A stretch of DNA of 64,000 bases from Daphnia carinata (GCF_022539665.2 NC_081338.1:2913679-2977678), one strand, 5' to 3'. Shown: positions 27,051 through 52,234, counted from the first letter of the stretch. The notes: generated by a model from the letters alone, not told the origin. Program-made: numbers and translations.

Positions 27051-30000
27051 GAACGAACGAGAAAACCATACAAAATAAGATAAAAAATACAAAAAAAAAT
27101 ATTTAAAAATAAAAATATGAAGACCTCCTGTCAAGGCGACAAAGATCTCGTCCTCTCGTCTCGGGAGCTATCGCTCGGTGCCATCGCAGAAGCTCTCTCT
27201 CGTCTCTCTCTACAGTCGGTGGCAGATTTCAACAACACCTCGAGGGTCGCGCTTGACAATTCTCTTTTTTCTTCGGGAAACAACAGATCACTGTTTCACT
27301 TCTCTCTTCTTCTTTAAAAAGAAAAATATATATATATTTTTGTTCTCTTGTTTTTTTTTGTTTGTTTTTTTTTCTTACCTTTTTTTTTGTTTTTTTTTTC
27401 CTTCTTCGGCTTTTTCACTCACTTTATTCCTACCTGATACAAGAGACATTGACGGCTGGTTTCTCCTGTTTCTCTTTAAAAAGAAAAAAAAAAAAAAATG
27501 ATGGACAGCTGAAAACTGAAGAAGTAAACCATCTGGGTATAGGTTTCGAAAAGCTCGGCTAATTTTTTTTTTTTTTTTCAAAACCATTCAAAGCTACCAA
27601 ACTTCAGAAGAAAAAAAAAACACGCAAAAAAAAATAAGAGAAAAACAAAAAATACCTGGGAAATGTGATAGGTATATAATGCACAAGTCCCGCAAACTCT
27701 ATGGACGTTCTATAAAACATTAAGTTCGCACTGTGATATGCGAACCATCTAAACACATTGAAGGTGATGCACCGTAAGGACGGAGAGGGGATCGGTGGAG
27801 CAGATGAGCCACACGAGGCGCATTCCATGCGGATCATGCGGCGTATATTCAAGATAGTTTTATAATGCACCAACGCCCGATGAGTTTGAGCCGTACCAGC
27901 TCCGCTCCGACAGTTCGTGTCAATGAAGAGCGCATCATCTCCTTTTTTCTTTTTTTTTTCTTTCCTTCTTCGTTCTCTCTCTCCCCTCCCCCTTTTATTT
28001 ATTTTTTTTTTTCAATAAGGATGTTATCCATCGACTAGTGCATTATATACGTAAAGGTCCAAGGCAGTGCCATCGTTTGTGTGTGTGGCCGTATATGTAT
28101 ATATGCAGGATATATATATACATACATATTCAATCGAATCCAATCAGCCGTGTTAGATTGGAGTAACAAAAACCTTGATATGAGCCCCCCACGCTGGGGC
28201 TTTTTATTCCGAATTGAATGGATAATATCGATGCTATATAGGTAGGTGATTGTCATCCAACCATCAGCTGTCATCGGGCTGTTGAAAACGGGACGAACGT
28301 GTATATGTTAGTCCTTTGCTCTTGATGAAAAAGAGGGACGCAAGAGAGAACATGAAAAAAAAAAAAAAAGACGCAACGGATGTTTGGATCGTACACACCT
28401 ATGAAACCGTGCTCCATCCTCTATCTGCTTTTGTATTATCATAATTCTTTTTTTTTTTTTTTTCATTTGAATTTTGAAAAAAAGAAATTGAAGGGGGGGG
28501 GGGTTTATTGGATGAAGGTGGGATGACGCTTGAGGTAAATAAAACGTGTGTATATAAAAGAAGAGGGGGCAGATATACACAACAGGATGCGGTTTGATAA
28601 AGGGGAGGATCTTATTCTACGTGACTTGCGAGGCGGACTAAACGTTTCAAACGTGCGGTCTCTTGTATTTATTACGTATATATACGTATATACCTTCTTT
28701 TTTTTTTTTTTTATATATATAAACCCATATCAATATCTGTGTATCGACTAGATAGTCCGTGGCTTTATATCATCAATGTTCCCCAGCGACCGGCCGTAGA
28801 AATGGTTCACCAAAGCGTGAAGCGGAATAGAGACCTTATATCAAATATAACACGCAGCGCGGACGGCGAGGAGGAGGCATCACAAGAGACTGAGTAATAT
28901 AACGATATTGAAAAAGAAAAAGAAAAAGAGAATTGATGGTGCGCCATTTATTTTTCTTCTTTTTGATTGGGACATCTTCTTTTTTTCGACTCTCGTTCCA
29001 TTGTCCTCCTCTGCCCATACGATCACCTGACATTAGAGGAAAACACCCACAAGGCGCTCTCGAAGCCAATAGGAAAAAAGGCGGAGAGATCATTCGAATT
29101 GTGGACAAGGCTAAACGTGACTCGCATTGATTCCCTTTTGATTGGAATATCGTAGGCCTATAACGCATGAATTGAAAACGTTCTCATTTTACGATTCCGC
29201 GTCGATAGCCAACGTCGGGCTAGCTATAATGCGCATCGAAAATCGAGTTCCAATCAAGGCAAACCTGTTTGAAAAAAAAACAACAAAAAAAAACAACAAA
29301 AAAAAACAAAAAAAATAATAAAACAAGAAAAAGACTTTTGCGGTGATACGGTCTCCGTATATAATCCCTTCTCCTCTCATTTTATTCTTTTTGTTTAAAT
29401 CCTCTGGCGTCTCCTTTCTTTCTTCGCCATAATCTGTTAATGTGTCTCAGGTATTCGAACACGCGGTGGAAAAAAAAAAAAAGAAGAATTATTATAATAG
29501 AAAAAAAAGAGGACAATACTCACAGACTCTTATGAGATTGAAAGAGAGTGGGAATTAGCATTGGCGGCAGGTCCATTAGTTTGCTGGATCGTATTTATAT
29601 AGACACCCCCCCCCCTTCGGTATATAGTGCGCTCTATGTCATACAGAATCCCGCCTCCGCTAAAATCCATTTCTTTTTATTTTTTTTTTTTTTTTTTTTT
29701 GCCATTGTCATCTTCTTTTACAGGAGGCCGTGGTTACCTGTTGTTTCCTATATACTCATCGTGGACGTGTTGTTTTATTTTTTTCCGCACACAGACCGTG
29801 TTGCTCTCACCCCCCCCATGTCCATAAAGCCGATGGATACATCACGTTATTGTGATGCGTATAGGCAAAAGAAGTCCAGAGACGGTTCGTCCCTTTTTGG
29901 GCTAGAAGCTTAATTGGTCGTGTCGTAAATGTATGCACAGCTCCCTTATCGTCATTGCCATCCTTTGTTGATTATGCGCGAAAAAAAAAAAAAAAAAAAA

Positions 30001-30198
30001 AAAAAGATGCGTTCGTGTTTGTATATAATCCCTGAAGCGGCAGTGCAATAAGAATGCGTCTGTGATGCGCGAAAGATGTGCAATTAACCGATCTGGTTCT
30101 ATTCGACTTGATTAATATCAGCAAAACGCAAATCAAAAAGAGATCAATTAAAATCATTATAACGTTGTTCGACACTCTGTGCATTCCTGGTCAGTTGG

Positions 30199-30230
<32 letters not shown>

Positions 30231-30380
30231 TTTTTCAAAAATTATGATCAGCCCCGGAGGCAGGAACTCTGTTGAAGACATCAAAAAGAAGCAGAAGAGA
30301 AGTAAAGTGTGTTTTTCATATAAATATAGAACACTATATGCGTATGTGAGGAAAAAAAAAAAGGACAGAAAAGAAGGATA

Positions 30381-30426
30381 GAAGAAGAAGAAGAAGAAGA
30401 AGAAGAAGAAGAAGAAGAAGAAGAAA
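30381..30426 (+). repeat. (GAA)n microsatellite
   Basis: About 15 uninterrupted GAA units; a purine/pyrimidine mirror tract capable of triplex formation. It produces artificial poly-Lys, Glu or Phe open frames in several frames. Confidence 0.95.
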
Positions 30427-30580
30427 AAAACAAAACAACCTAGCTGCCGGGTTTCAAAAGACAAGCATTGCGTGATCGTTCAGCTGTGAAACACCAAAAG
30501 CAAAGAAAGAAGTCGTCGCTGCTGCGGTTCTCCGATCACCAGACCCGATAAAAAGTTAGAAGCCTATTTTTATTCCTTTT

Positions 30581-30584
<4 letters not shown>

Positions 30585-30614
<30 letters not shown>
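30585..30614 (+). repeat. (CT)n microsatellite
   Basis: About 15 CT units, flanked by poly-T tracts. Confidence 0.95.
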
Positions 30615-30615
<1 letters not shown>

Positions 30616-31850
30616 ATCTTTTGTTTTTTTCCTCTTTCCAAATTTTTTTTTTTTTTTTTTTTCTTTCTTACTCACATCAAAAAACTTTTTTTTTTTTTTT
30701 TTTTTAACTTCTTTCTTTGTGTGTTCATTAAGAATGGAAAAAAAAAAGTGCGTTGACATACATGCACTCGTGAACTTTTAATATAGACGCAGGATAAAAA
30801 AAAACAAAACAAAAAAAAAAAGAAGTTGGTGGGAAGAAATCAGGGGAACCATAAGGAGAAAGTAGAAATTTTTTGTTTTAAAAGTCTCTTGTGTCTTGTG
30901 CTCATCATTTCGGCACAAATAAAAAAAAAGGTTGATGAAGAGTCGGGTGGGAAACTCACTTTGAGGATCTTAGAGTTCATCATTCTAATTGGTCTGTGTG
31001 ATGCGTCCAGGGAGGCTGAAGGTTGTGAGATGAAAAATAGGGAGCATGTTGGCTGTGAAAAAAAAAAAAAAAAAAAAAAAGAAAAAGAAATATACTCAGT
31101 CACCTCCTCATTTGAAAGATGGAGGATGAGAAGATGAATAAAAAGGAAAGAAGAAACCGCAGGATGAAAGGTTCAGGAAGTAATTATATTAATTGGCAAG
31201 TTGACGTTATTTTTTTTTTTTTTTTTTCTATAAAAGAAATGAAACCCGTTCGCTTTTTTTTTTTGTGGGGGGGGGGGGGGGGAGTGTCTCATTAAACGAA
31301 CCGACGGATTATCTACTTTTATGTACCGATAAAAAAAAGGAGTATATACCTGCCATGTCGACTCGAATTTGCCAAACGATGAGGCATTCTTTTTTTTTTT
31401 TTTTAATATATTTGGGCTAAAAATAAATGTCCGACGATGTGGCAATGATTGTAGCCCAAGACAATCTCGTGAATTGTAAGATGATGAAACCCCAGCAATA
31501 AAGCGCGTATTGAACAGGGTTATACGCAAACATTCGTTTTCCACTTGCATGTTTGGCTTAAAAAAAACAAAAAGACACCTTTACGGCTGAGAGCTTTTCT
31601 AAAGCAGATCGCCTTCGTTAGATAAATCAATGGCAAATCTCCCCCTTTTACTTTTGCGTCCTTCACCAGGCTCACATCACGTTCGACCTTCCGCTATAGG
31701 ATAACAGACGGTGTTTTGTGGCATTTAGATGGTGAAAAATGTCCTGTACGTATACATAGGAATAAAGCCACAATGTTTTGTTTAGATACGCATATAATTA
31801 GGTATACATCGTTGACAAAATAATAAAAAGTCCATTTCACACAACTGGTG

Positions 31851-31852
<2 letters not shown>

Positions 31853-31898
<46 letters not shown>
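31853..31898 (+). repeat. (GT)n microsatellite
   Basis: About 23 GT units, the longest dinucleotide run in the window. First member of the cluster upstream of toy. Confidence 0.95.
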
Positions 31899-31900
<2 letters not shown>

Positions 31901-32242
31901 GAGACAAGTGGTATATAATCAGCGAGCGTCATTGATGGATTGTTGCGCATTTTTCTATAGTTTTGGGGGCTTCTTCATTTGCGTTTCTTGCCCTCGCCTC
32001 AAAACAGGACAGGCGACAAGTAATGAATAACCGAACGCTCGAATAGTCAGGGGAGACGGGAGGAGGGAACCGTCATCGCCTGCGTTCTGCATATTTCACG
32101 CACGAAATGATAGTTGAACCAGTCACAGCCATCAGGACCGCGACGGTAGCTGTTGTGCCTCAAGGAGCAGCAGTGCACATAGACTCGTTGGGGAGAAGGC
32201 TTGTCTGACCGGTCATTTATCAAGCCAAACTCTTGCGTATTT

Positions 32243-32262
32243 TGTGTGTGTGTGTGTGTGTG
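32243..32262 (+). repeat. (GT)n microsatellite
   Basis: Ten GT units; part of the 31.8-33.0 kb cluster. Confidence 0.92.
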
Positions 32263-32361
32263 TTTTCTTTTTTATTTCCTTGTTGAACAAAAATCCCTTT
32301 CAAGAGAAAAAAAAAAAAAGGCAGTTGGCCTCGCTTCATTCGGGGATATTCTAAACGACGT

Positions 32362-32385
32362 TCACACACACACACACACACACAC
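32362..32385 (+). repeat. (CA)n microsatellite
   Basis: About 12 units in the opposite orientation to the (GT)n run 100 bases earlier, so the two could pair as a hairpin. Confidence 0.92.
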
Positions 32386-32451
32386 CGAATCGAATTGATT
32401 TTGAAATTGAGTTTGTTGTGGGGCTATTTGTCATCGGTATATTACCGGTCC

Positions 32452-32452
<1 letters not shown>

Positions 32453-32482
<30 letters not shown>
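32453..32482 (+). repeat. (AC)n microsatellite
   Basis: About 15 units; second AC run within 100 bases. Confidence 0.92.
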
Positions 32483-32486
<4 letters not shown>

Positions 32487-32765
32487 ACGCGGGAGAGCGA
32501 AATCGTGAGTTAATGTCATTTGATACCGCCAGACTGCGCTTGAGGACCTGACGCAATCGAAAACAATAGTCCCCCTTCCCCCTCACCACCCCCTCCCCCC
32601 CCAAAAAAAAAGGATGAGAGGGTGGATGAGAGTTGCGTGAGTGGGTGGGGTATTATTTGTTTCTGCTAGCAGGAACGATGCTGCTTGTGCACTGGCGCTG
32701 CAAATCGACCAGTCATTGGCTGCGTTCGGCATACTGATGGGCGGGACCATTTCTCCATTTCCTTA

Positions 32766-32769
<4 letters not shown>

Positions 32770-32808
<39 letters not shown>
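32770..32808 (+). repeat. (CT)n microsatellite
   Basis: About 19 CT units; complementary to the (GA)n tract at 33010-33030. Confidence 0.95.
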
Positions 32809-32811
<3 letters not shown>

Positions 32812-33009
32812 TTTCTCCACAAACTGGCCTCCCTCTCTCCTTTCAGCTTATAGACGTGTTTGAACAAGAGAGTAGGGAGGTGGAGGCAGGGGGGGGAACA
32901 CAAGAACGCGCATCCGCCCGTCTCCATCCCCCTATAGATGTACACGTTTTGTGCCATCAAGGTATCTATCCAGGACTCTTGGAACGAGATGGAAAGGGGG
33001 CACGAGAAT

Positions 33010-33030
33010 AGAGAGAGAGAGAGAGAGAGG
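33010..33030 (+). repeat. (GA)n microsatellite
   Basis: About 10 GA units; last member of the cluster. GA tracts are bound by GAGA-type factors at many arthropod promoters. Confidence 0.92.
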
Positions 33031-35323
33031 CCGGAGTCTTGACGGGAAGGGGGAGGAGTGTCTAGATAGAGGAGGGAGTCCCCTTCAGAGTTGCGCGCCA
33101 AAGGGCCACGCTCGGCAGACCGTGTGGAACGTGTCCAGTCAGCTATTCAGCCGTGGACCGATATCCCAGGCATATCCCCTCTTAGAGCCGAGTTTCAGTG
33201 TCGCCGCCGTGGAGCGAGCAGCCGAGTGCTTAATGAGCGCAGACAAGCGTTGATCATCGCTGTTGAACGCTTTTCTTTTCATTCCGTCCGATTGTCTACC
33301 CCACTGAAGCGTCGCGTTTTTAGCCGCGGACACACCGTTCGTCCCGCTCTCCCTCACCTTCCTTTTTTTTTTTTTTTTTTTTTTTTAGCTTCTTCGTTTT
33401 TCGCCGTCGTGACAATCGCTAAAAGAGATCCGCTCGTTCTGCTATTCCGATTCGGCTTTTGTACGGTTTTAATTTGCCCGTGCGTTTTTTTTTTTTTTTA
33501 ATGCGGATCCTTCAGTTCGATGGGTGACCCTCTGTGATCGTTTCGTTCGCCGGCCTATGCGCTTTTTGTGTCGTTCTCGTATAGACGAAACTCATCCGCC
33601 GCTTGAACGCAAAAGTTCATCATCCATTTCGAACGCATCGCATTGGAAGAATCGATCAAACGAAGGAGGACTGCATTTTTTTTTTCTTTTTGTGTGTATC
33701 AAATTGAGAACTTGAATGTGACATGATCGTTTGATCTGCTATTGCAACACCAGTGAAAACGGAGGAACTGTTTCCCTTCCTTTCTTTTTTTTGTTTTTGT
33801 TTTATTTCACTTAAATTGTTTCTTGTGCGAGAACCCAAGTTATTGAAAGGAACACCCGACGAAAAACAGACTGTGCGTGGCCGGGCAAAAGAGAGTGAGC
33901 GGAAGAAAGTGATTTGTTACCGTTTGGTGTATAAAGCATCACGGTTGATTGGCGCAGTGATTGACTATTTGTCACCCGGACGATTAGAGTCCACACGCAG
34001 AGACAAGCGCGTGCGCGTGCAAAACGCGTCATCGCACCATCACGCTTCAACAGCTGGTGACAAACATCCCGAAATCAGCATCTGCTGTTGAAAGACTCCA
34101 AAACCAAATTTATCTACTGGACCGCGGGGGGGAGCCTTTAATTCATCCCCCGTCTCCAATCTTCATTTCAATTGTTTCATTTTTATTTTTGTCATCAAGT
34201 AAGAAACAGCTCTTGTCTAATTTCACGACATTTACTTAGACTTAAATGATTGATAAGAACAAAATGAACGGCCTATTATTATTTCTATATTGGCTGCCGT
34301 GTTAGTATAATCTTTTTATTTTTATTTTTTTTTTCTAAAAGAGGGTCTGTCTTATCGATATAATAGAGACGTTAAAGAACATATATGCTGGCATAGAATC
34401 ATTTCAATGGAGTGAATAAATCCCGTGTAAATGGCGACGGTTGACGCAATTAGTCACGGCTTTTAATGGCCTTTTTGTACGCGTACACGGCAGGCCGTTT
34501 TTTATGAAAGGGAAACGGAAGAGGGGGGGGAGAGATAGAGGATAAAGAATTGGCCAACTAGATGTACTCAAAAAAAAAAAAAAAAAGAAACGATACGATC
34601 TGCGGCAGGCAAAAAGAAGAAAGAAAAGCATTGGGGTAGAGTGTACATTTTAGTATCAATTAGACACGCAGGAAAGCAAGAGGCGCAAATGTAGTGCCTG
34701 CACACGAATAAAGATTAACTGTTTTTTTTTATGGGGAGGGGGATATTGCAAGGCCTTGCAAAAATGTTACGTGTTTTTGCGCTGTTTGTGATTATGATTT
34801 TAAGAAGCGAAGAAATTGAATGGTGAGGTAGGAAATGGAATATTCAATTGGATTTTAAATGTCCCGCCGCAAAAGGAGTGACACGTGGCCTGTCAATTGA
34901 GTTCGACTATATGTTTTATGATGCAATCACAGAGACGTCAGAGTCATATATCGTACGTACTTAACATTGGTAGGGAATGGAGGGGGGGGGATATGAAATA
35001 ATTCACGTTAATTACGGCTCGGCAATTACGTTGACAAATCACTCGTTCAATCACCGATTGCCGACGTTATAAAAATACTTCAAAGTTCGATGGTGAATTT
35101 GAGATCTGATTGCGTAAGAGTTTATACGGCTTTAATAGAATAGTGATAATCATTTGTTTGCGGTAGGCCTAGCTGTAGCGCTTAATATAAAGGCCTAGTG
35201 CAGGTGAAGTTGTTGATTCTTCGTTGCTACACGTTGCCCTGCGTTTTATTGTTAGGAAATGATTCGTATGATTGGAGAATTGAATAGCGTCTAATGTCGA
35301 AATGTTTTTTCTACTCATCACAG
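33031..35323 (+). other. Presumed toy promoter and 5' noncoding region
   Basis: The segment at about 33,060-33,350 is more GC- and CpG-rich than its surroundings and lies 2 kb upstream of the toy start-codon exon. A noncoding first exon is likely here, given the acceptor at 35323. I could not fix a start site or donor. The open frames here overlap poly-T and match nothing known. Confidence 0.35.
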
Positions 35324-35372
35324 GTCGTACCCCCCCAAAGCCTCCAAAATTCAAGCCTTCAGCGAAGCCAGC
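35324..35372 (+). other. 5' leader part of the toy start-codon exon
   Basis: A clear acceptor (ctactcatcacag) ends at 35323, so the exon carrying the toy ATG has a 49-nt leader joined to at least one upstream noncoding exon. I could not place that upstream exon. The 49 nt contain no stop in the toy frame. Confidence 0.7.
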
Positions 35373-47561
<12,189 letters not shown>

Positions 47562-49615
47562 TCTTCGCTGTCGGACATCATTGCACCGACTATCGGGAAA
47601 AATTTTAAAGAATCTCTTCAGAAGGAGAAGTAATGAAATAAGAATGTGTATGGTATAATGATATTCTAAACAAAAAAGAAAAATAGTTGTGGATTGCAGA
47701 AGAGGCAAGAATGACCCGTTGCGTTCTCTTTGTTAATGTTTTCTTGGAAGAGTTTGCGTGCCCTTTTATTTTTCATTTTTCTAATCGTTTTGTTCGCCCA
47801 ATTATTATTTTTTTTCTATTGATATTATTCGCGCATTTGGCAATGTTGTGCGAGCTAGAAAATAAGCTTGGCTCGTTCACACGTGTATTTCGAAAACTAG
47901 GGTGTTCGATTTTTCGCAGCGTTTCTGATGCACGCGCCGAGCTCGACGCGTATCTAGACTCTTGTAGGAACGATATCATTTGATGAATGAAAGATAACCC
48001 AAACTTTGTTTTTTAAAGAAAATGTTCTTGCTTACTGTCGTTTATAATTTTTTTTTTTTTTTTGGTGCGTGTGCTTATCGTTCCGTTGTTATTCTCGGCC
48101 GCCGGTCTCGCGTTCGTTACACTGTAGAAGGTGTTGTGTAACGAGGTATGACAGAGAGATAGACTTTCCTCCAGTGGTTGTGTCCAGGATGAATTTTTTT
48201 CGTTATGTTCGTGCGTATCTTTTTTTTTTTTTTTATATTATTATTTCTCGGGTTCCCATTTTTCCTAAAAATAGACCTAATATACATATAACACAGTACA
48301 TAAACCTATACAGCCATAACGCTACCATTCATATTATAAATAGAGGCCGCATCTGGGCAGCGTTTCTCCGTTTGCCTGTGCGATTTTTGAACTCTTTGTT
48401 TTTGACATTCTATTATTCTATTATTATCAATCGATCCATTAAATGATAAGTTCATTTTCCCTTTATTTGGATGTCCATTGATCATTGGATTGATCCGTCT
48501 GATTGTCTATTCAATATCTCATTTCTATCTCATCGACCCAAATCCGCGTGATTTCGTTTCTCTATTCGCCTGTGTGTCTGTGTACATTTGGTCGAATGCC
48601 AACATGTATTTATATGGTCGTATAATTTAGTTTTCCCCTCTTTTTTTTTTTAATTAAAAAAATCTTTGGGAGACAGTGTAAAACTACCTAATTATCATGC
48701 TGGCTATCGATTGAATAGCGTGTCAGGTATGACACATCGAATACGTTTCTTCCCCTTTCGATACGATACGTTTCTCGAGAAAAACAAAACAAAACTATAA
48801 AACGTAGGTAGTGAAATCGGCCAAATAAAAGTCGATGTTTATTTTGATGCGTTGAATCAAATGGTTTTCGCCTAACGTTCATCCGATTTCATCGAAATTC
48901 TTTTCGGTTTCTCTGCTAGCCCCGTGGACTATTTGTTTTTACAACATATACATCAGTTTTTCTTTCCAAATGCCATTTTATATTTTTTTGCATTTTGTTT
49001 TCCGTTGTTCTTTTCCATCTCTGCCCAGAAAGCCGGCTCGTTGTGTTTACAAGTTTGCTCTTCAACATTTCCTATTCGACACTTTTCATACATCACTTCC
49101 TTCCTTCTCTATCCCATTCCACTTTGTCTTTGTTGTCTCTCGGTGTGTCAATACAATTTATATGGCTTGAAAACAAAAAAAAAAAAAAACCATGATTTTT
49201 TTGGGGGGTTTTAAACTATTCATTCAACGGCTGCTTTTATAATACAAAAGATATGAGCGAAATGTACAGTACATCTTCCGTCAATCGAATTTGTTCACTT
49301 ACAGGCACATGGGCCAGCAAAAAGAAATAGGACCATCATTCAAATCTACGAAAACTATAATGCACCACAAAAAAAAGGGGGAAGGCAACTTTTGCGTCGA
49401 GGCGTTTTACAATGCGAAACGATTTCCCCACAAACGGGGGAGGAATAGTGAAATACGTAGACGAACTGTGGCACATTTGACAAGTGACTGACTTTCAACT
49501 GGGGGTGAGAAACGAGGTAGGTGGATGAGTGCCGGGCAACGTTATAAAAGGCAACATGGTACTAACCACAAAGACGGTGGGGGGGAGGGGGGAATGTAGG
49601 GAAAGAGACACGAGA
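47562..49615. other. Convergent 3' region of toy and TM7SF3
   Basis: Holds the 3' UTRs of both genes, with the opposed poly(A) signals near 48.83 kb. Short open frames are T-rich and not credible. Confidence 0.6.
48824..48843. terminator. Opposed polyadenylation signals, toy (+) and TM7SF3 (-)
   Basis: AATAAA on the plus strand at 48824-48829 and AATAAA on the minus strand at 48838-48843 (TTTATT on plus) lie 8 bases apart, between the stop of toy (47561) and the stop of TM7SF3 (49616). If both are used, the 3' UTRs are about 1.3 kb and 0.8 kb and the transcripts overlap slightly. Assignment is by hexamer only; cleavage elements were not tested. Confidence 0.45.
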
Positions 49616-51971
49616 CTATGCAGTGCCGTAATGAGGACTAGGGTCGTCGGCGGAATTCATAACCAGCGGAGTGTACTCTGATCTTGTGGATGTCCCTCCT
49701 AGCCGGGTCCATCTTAATGGGCGCCAAATATCGGCAGGCGGTGAAAACGGTGGCCGTCTACGTTCACGTAGGTACTGGAAAGTGGCGCCGCTGATAGTCA
49801 AACCGATCCATGCTAGGGTCAAGATCATATCTGTGGCAAAGAGCAATTCAACAAGGTCGAGAATGGAACTATTGATGTTTCGATGACACACGAGATATCG
49901 ATTGATACAAATAAAAGAGGCTGTGCCGTACCATTATCCTGATAGGGCGGATCGAGAACGGCGCGTCCGAATCCATTCACCGTGGCGCGACGAACAACGT
50001 TGATCACAATGTACTTCAAGCTGCTACCGATGTAGTGATCGATTGGCACTATCACAGCATAGCTGCCTATCACAGCGCAGCTCACGATATTACCCTATGT
50101 TTCAATTGAACAGTAATGTTATTACCCAAGCCAAGTGGAGCATGGCCCATTCCGTGAGAAAAGGTAGAGCGGGAGTCTTACCAGCCGTGTAAACGTCACA
50201 AAAACGACGGGCAATACCAGCCAACAGCAACAGAAAGCCGACCAGAAATTGAAGTCGTTTGTGAGGAATTCGAAGCTGATGGGCAGATAGAAGAGAATGG
50301 AAGACATCAAGAAGCCCAGCATGAGCACCACGGGCAGGACCGAGAGAGCTGGAATGCCCCAAAACCACCAGACGAACCACCAGAGTAGGCCACCGAGAAG
50401 GCCCATCACCGAAGTACCAGCAGCCATTCCTGGACAGCCGAACATTAGCAGTGTCAATGCGATTGAAATTGTTAGAGAAATCACGTCGATACCTGTGACG
50501 TCTGGATCAAAATGATTAATCAACAGAATGTAGGAAACGGACGAAAACGTTAAGAATCCGGCCAGAATCATTTCGAATTGAAAGTAGCGATGGCCAGCGA
50601 ACGCGATTAACAAACCAATAAAGATGCTCAGGGCGCACAGTACCTTGGCGTACGTTGAATCTGAACAACACGGCAGAGAAAACCTTAGTTTATGTCTCCC
50701 CAAAATGGAAACTATCATAGAAAAAAAATTGAAAGCAAGAAAACGTTCGACATACTCAATGTTTGGCAATCGCCCTCTACACTCAGATCACACCCGTATG
50801 TGAAGGACGGGATGTAGGCAGCTGTTGGGGCGTAACGACTAGCATCCCCCATGTATGTCACAGTGACGGCAAAGGCCTGGCCCACGCCTGGATACAAACT
50901 GAACGGTGAACGCGTTGTTGGCGTAAAACCAAAGGAACGAATCTGATAGCGAACCGAAACAAAACAAAAATGTTTGAAAATGACAAGAATTGAAACTGTG
51001 AAATGCATGCAGACTAACCTCCCTTCCGAATTCATGGGCGCCGTTGACTGTTCTTAATAGACGTATGGCATCAAAAAAAGATTCCTCGGTAAAATCCCGC
51101 TGGCTGAGGTAGTAATGAAAGACTTCGTAGTGCAAAGACTCTGATTCACAGGGGAAGACTCCCTGATTGGAAGGCAATGCAGCCAGTTCGTGATCAACAT
51201 CCACCATGCTATGGTTGTATGACACCCTTAGCCAAGGAGACACTGGCATTTCAAATTCAAGGTTACATCCACCAGGAATTGGAGCTGGAAATTCAACGAA
51301 AACAAAACAACATATTGGCTCAATGGTCTTAATCATTAACACATGCATACTGTGTGATAACTCAAGAGACTTGGTCACCAGCAACTACAGGACAACCATC
51401 ATGCTCAACAGTAAACAAGTGTGGAACTACTCACCCCTGCGGTCATAGTAGATGATGAATGTCAAAACTGTGATATTTACAGGCAGTGTGTTGATAAGGT
51501 ACGCCATAACACCAGAGTTACTTGTAGTTGTATCAACCAAGATACCAATTGACGAGCCAACGACATGATTTCCAATTTCAAACTTTCTTGATTGGGACAT
51601 GGAGATTCTGTGCACCTGAGAGTGGGCTTGGATCACAGCAAAAGCCACAGTTTTTGGGATATTGGTCGACCGGATCCTAACGGTTGAGTTCGCTTCTAGA
51701 TTAACGATCCTTTCGTCCACAGAATCATTGGATCGAAACTGAAGAACAATGTCATCTAGCAAAAATAAATCGGGGGGCGGTATGAGTTAATAGTAGGCCA
51801 ACTGCGGCAGAATCTTTAAAGCACATTCTTTCCCAATCAAAATGTTAGTAAAAAAAATTAACGCCTCATACTTGGTTGAAGAAATGGATCCTGATTTGAG
51901 ATGTCATTTTCAATGGCTGAAGAAAAATAAAAAGAGAAGGAGAGAAAGAGAAACAGATGTAAATTAGACAT
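49616..51971 (-). CDS. TM7SF3: Transmembrane 7 superfamily member 3
   Basis: Multi-pass membrane protein; the human homologue is linked to cell survival under stress, with no settled molecular activity. Exons in order of transcription: 51971-51872, 51755-51435, 51284-51019, 50942-50756, 50660-50182, 50094-49932, 49830-49616; 1731 nt, 576 aa, close to the human length of about 570. Seen: a hydrophobic signal peptide at the start (MSNLHLFLFLSFSFYFSSA); a lumenal N-terminal half with the diagnostic PIPGGCNLEF; then about seven hydrophobic segments from residue ~295, including ALSIFIGLLIAFAGHRYF, MILAGFLTFSSVSYILLI, SCAVIGSYAVIVPIDHYI and MILTLAWIGLTISGATF; and the family tail motif RERRRPPFSPP. 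Introns are about 90-150 bp. It is transcribed away from the ANKS1 gene, start codons 263 bp apart. Family assignment is firm; function is known only by homology. Confidence 0.95.
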
Positions 51972-52234
51972 CTCGTTCACTTCCTCTGGCTCTCTTCTAT
52001 TTGGTAGTCGTCCACTACTCGTCTTCGCCGCACAAGACTGTCAACACACACCCATAGTCCGGAGGGGAAACAACAAACAAGTGAGTCACGTATTGCGCCA
52101 GCGATGGCGGCTGCCTGATCGATGACGTTTCTCAAACCCAAGAATTGTTGTGATGTTTTCCTTTGCTTTTAGTGGTCTACTCAATTTTTGGTGCTCATAC
52201 CGGTAATTCGTCGCTGTTTTTCAGCGTGTGGGCC
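51972..52234. promoter_or_regulatory. Divergent intergenic region of TM7SF3 and ANKS1, probable bidirectional promoter
   Basis: Only 263 bp separate the two start codons on opposite strands, so both promoters and 5' UTRs must lie here or be spliced in. An acceptor-like tttttcag ends at 52224, ten bases before the ANKS1 ATG, so that gene may have a noncoding first exon overlapping the TM7SF3 side. I see no clear TATA box. Confidence 0.65.

Larger units (their letters stand above)
20855..31850. other. Intergenic, low-complexity rich
   Basis: Presumed 5' flank of the kinase at the left end. The rest holds long homopolymers (poly-T 23625-23652, poly-C 24173-24191, poly-A 24325-24349, poly-T 30200-30229, poly-G 31267-31282) and trinucleotide runs. 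No open frame shows a recognisable domain. Confidence 0.6.

Noticed and set aside
30144-30464. Minus-strand 106-codon open frame
   Set aside because: Made of poly-Phe and poly-Lys from (GAA)n and poly-T tracts; low complexity, not a gene.
50297-50515. Plus-strand frame within TM7SF3
   Set aside because: Antisense shadow of the transmembrane exon 50660-50182.
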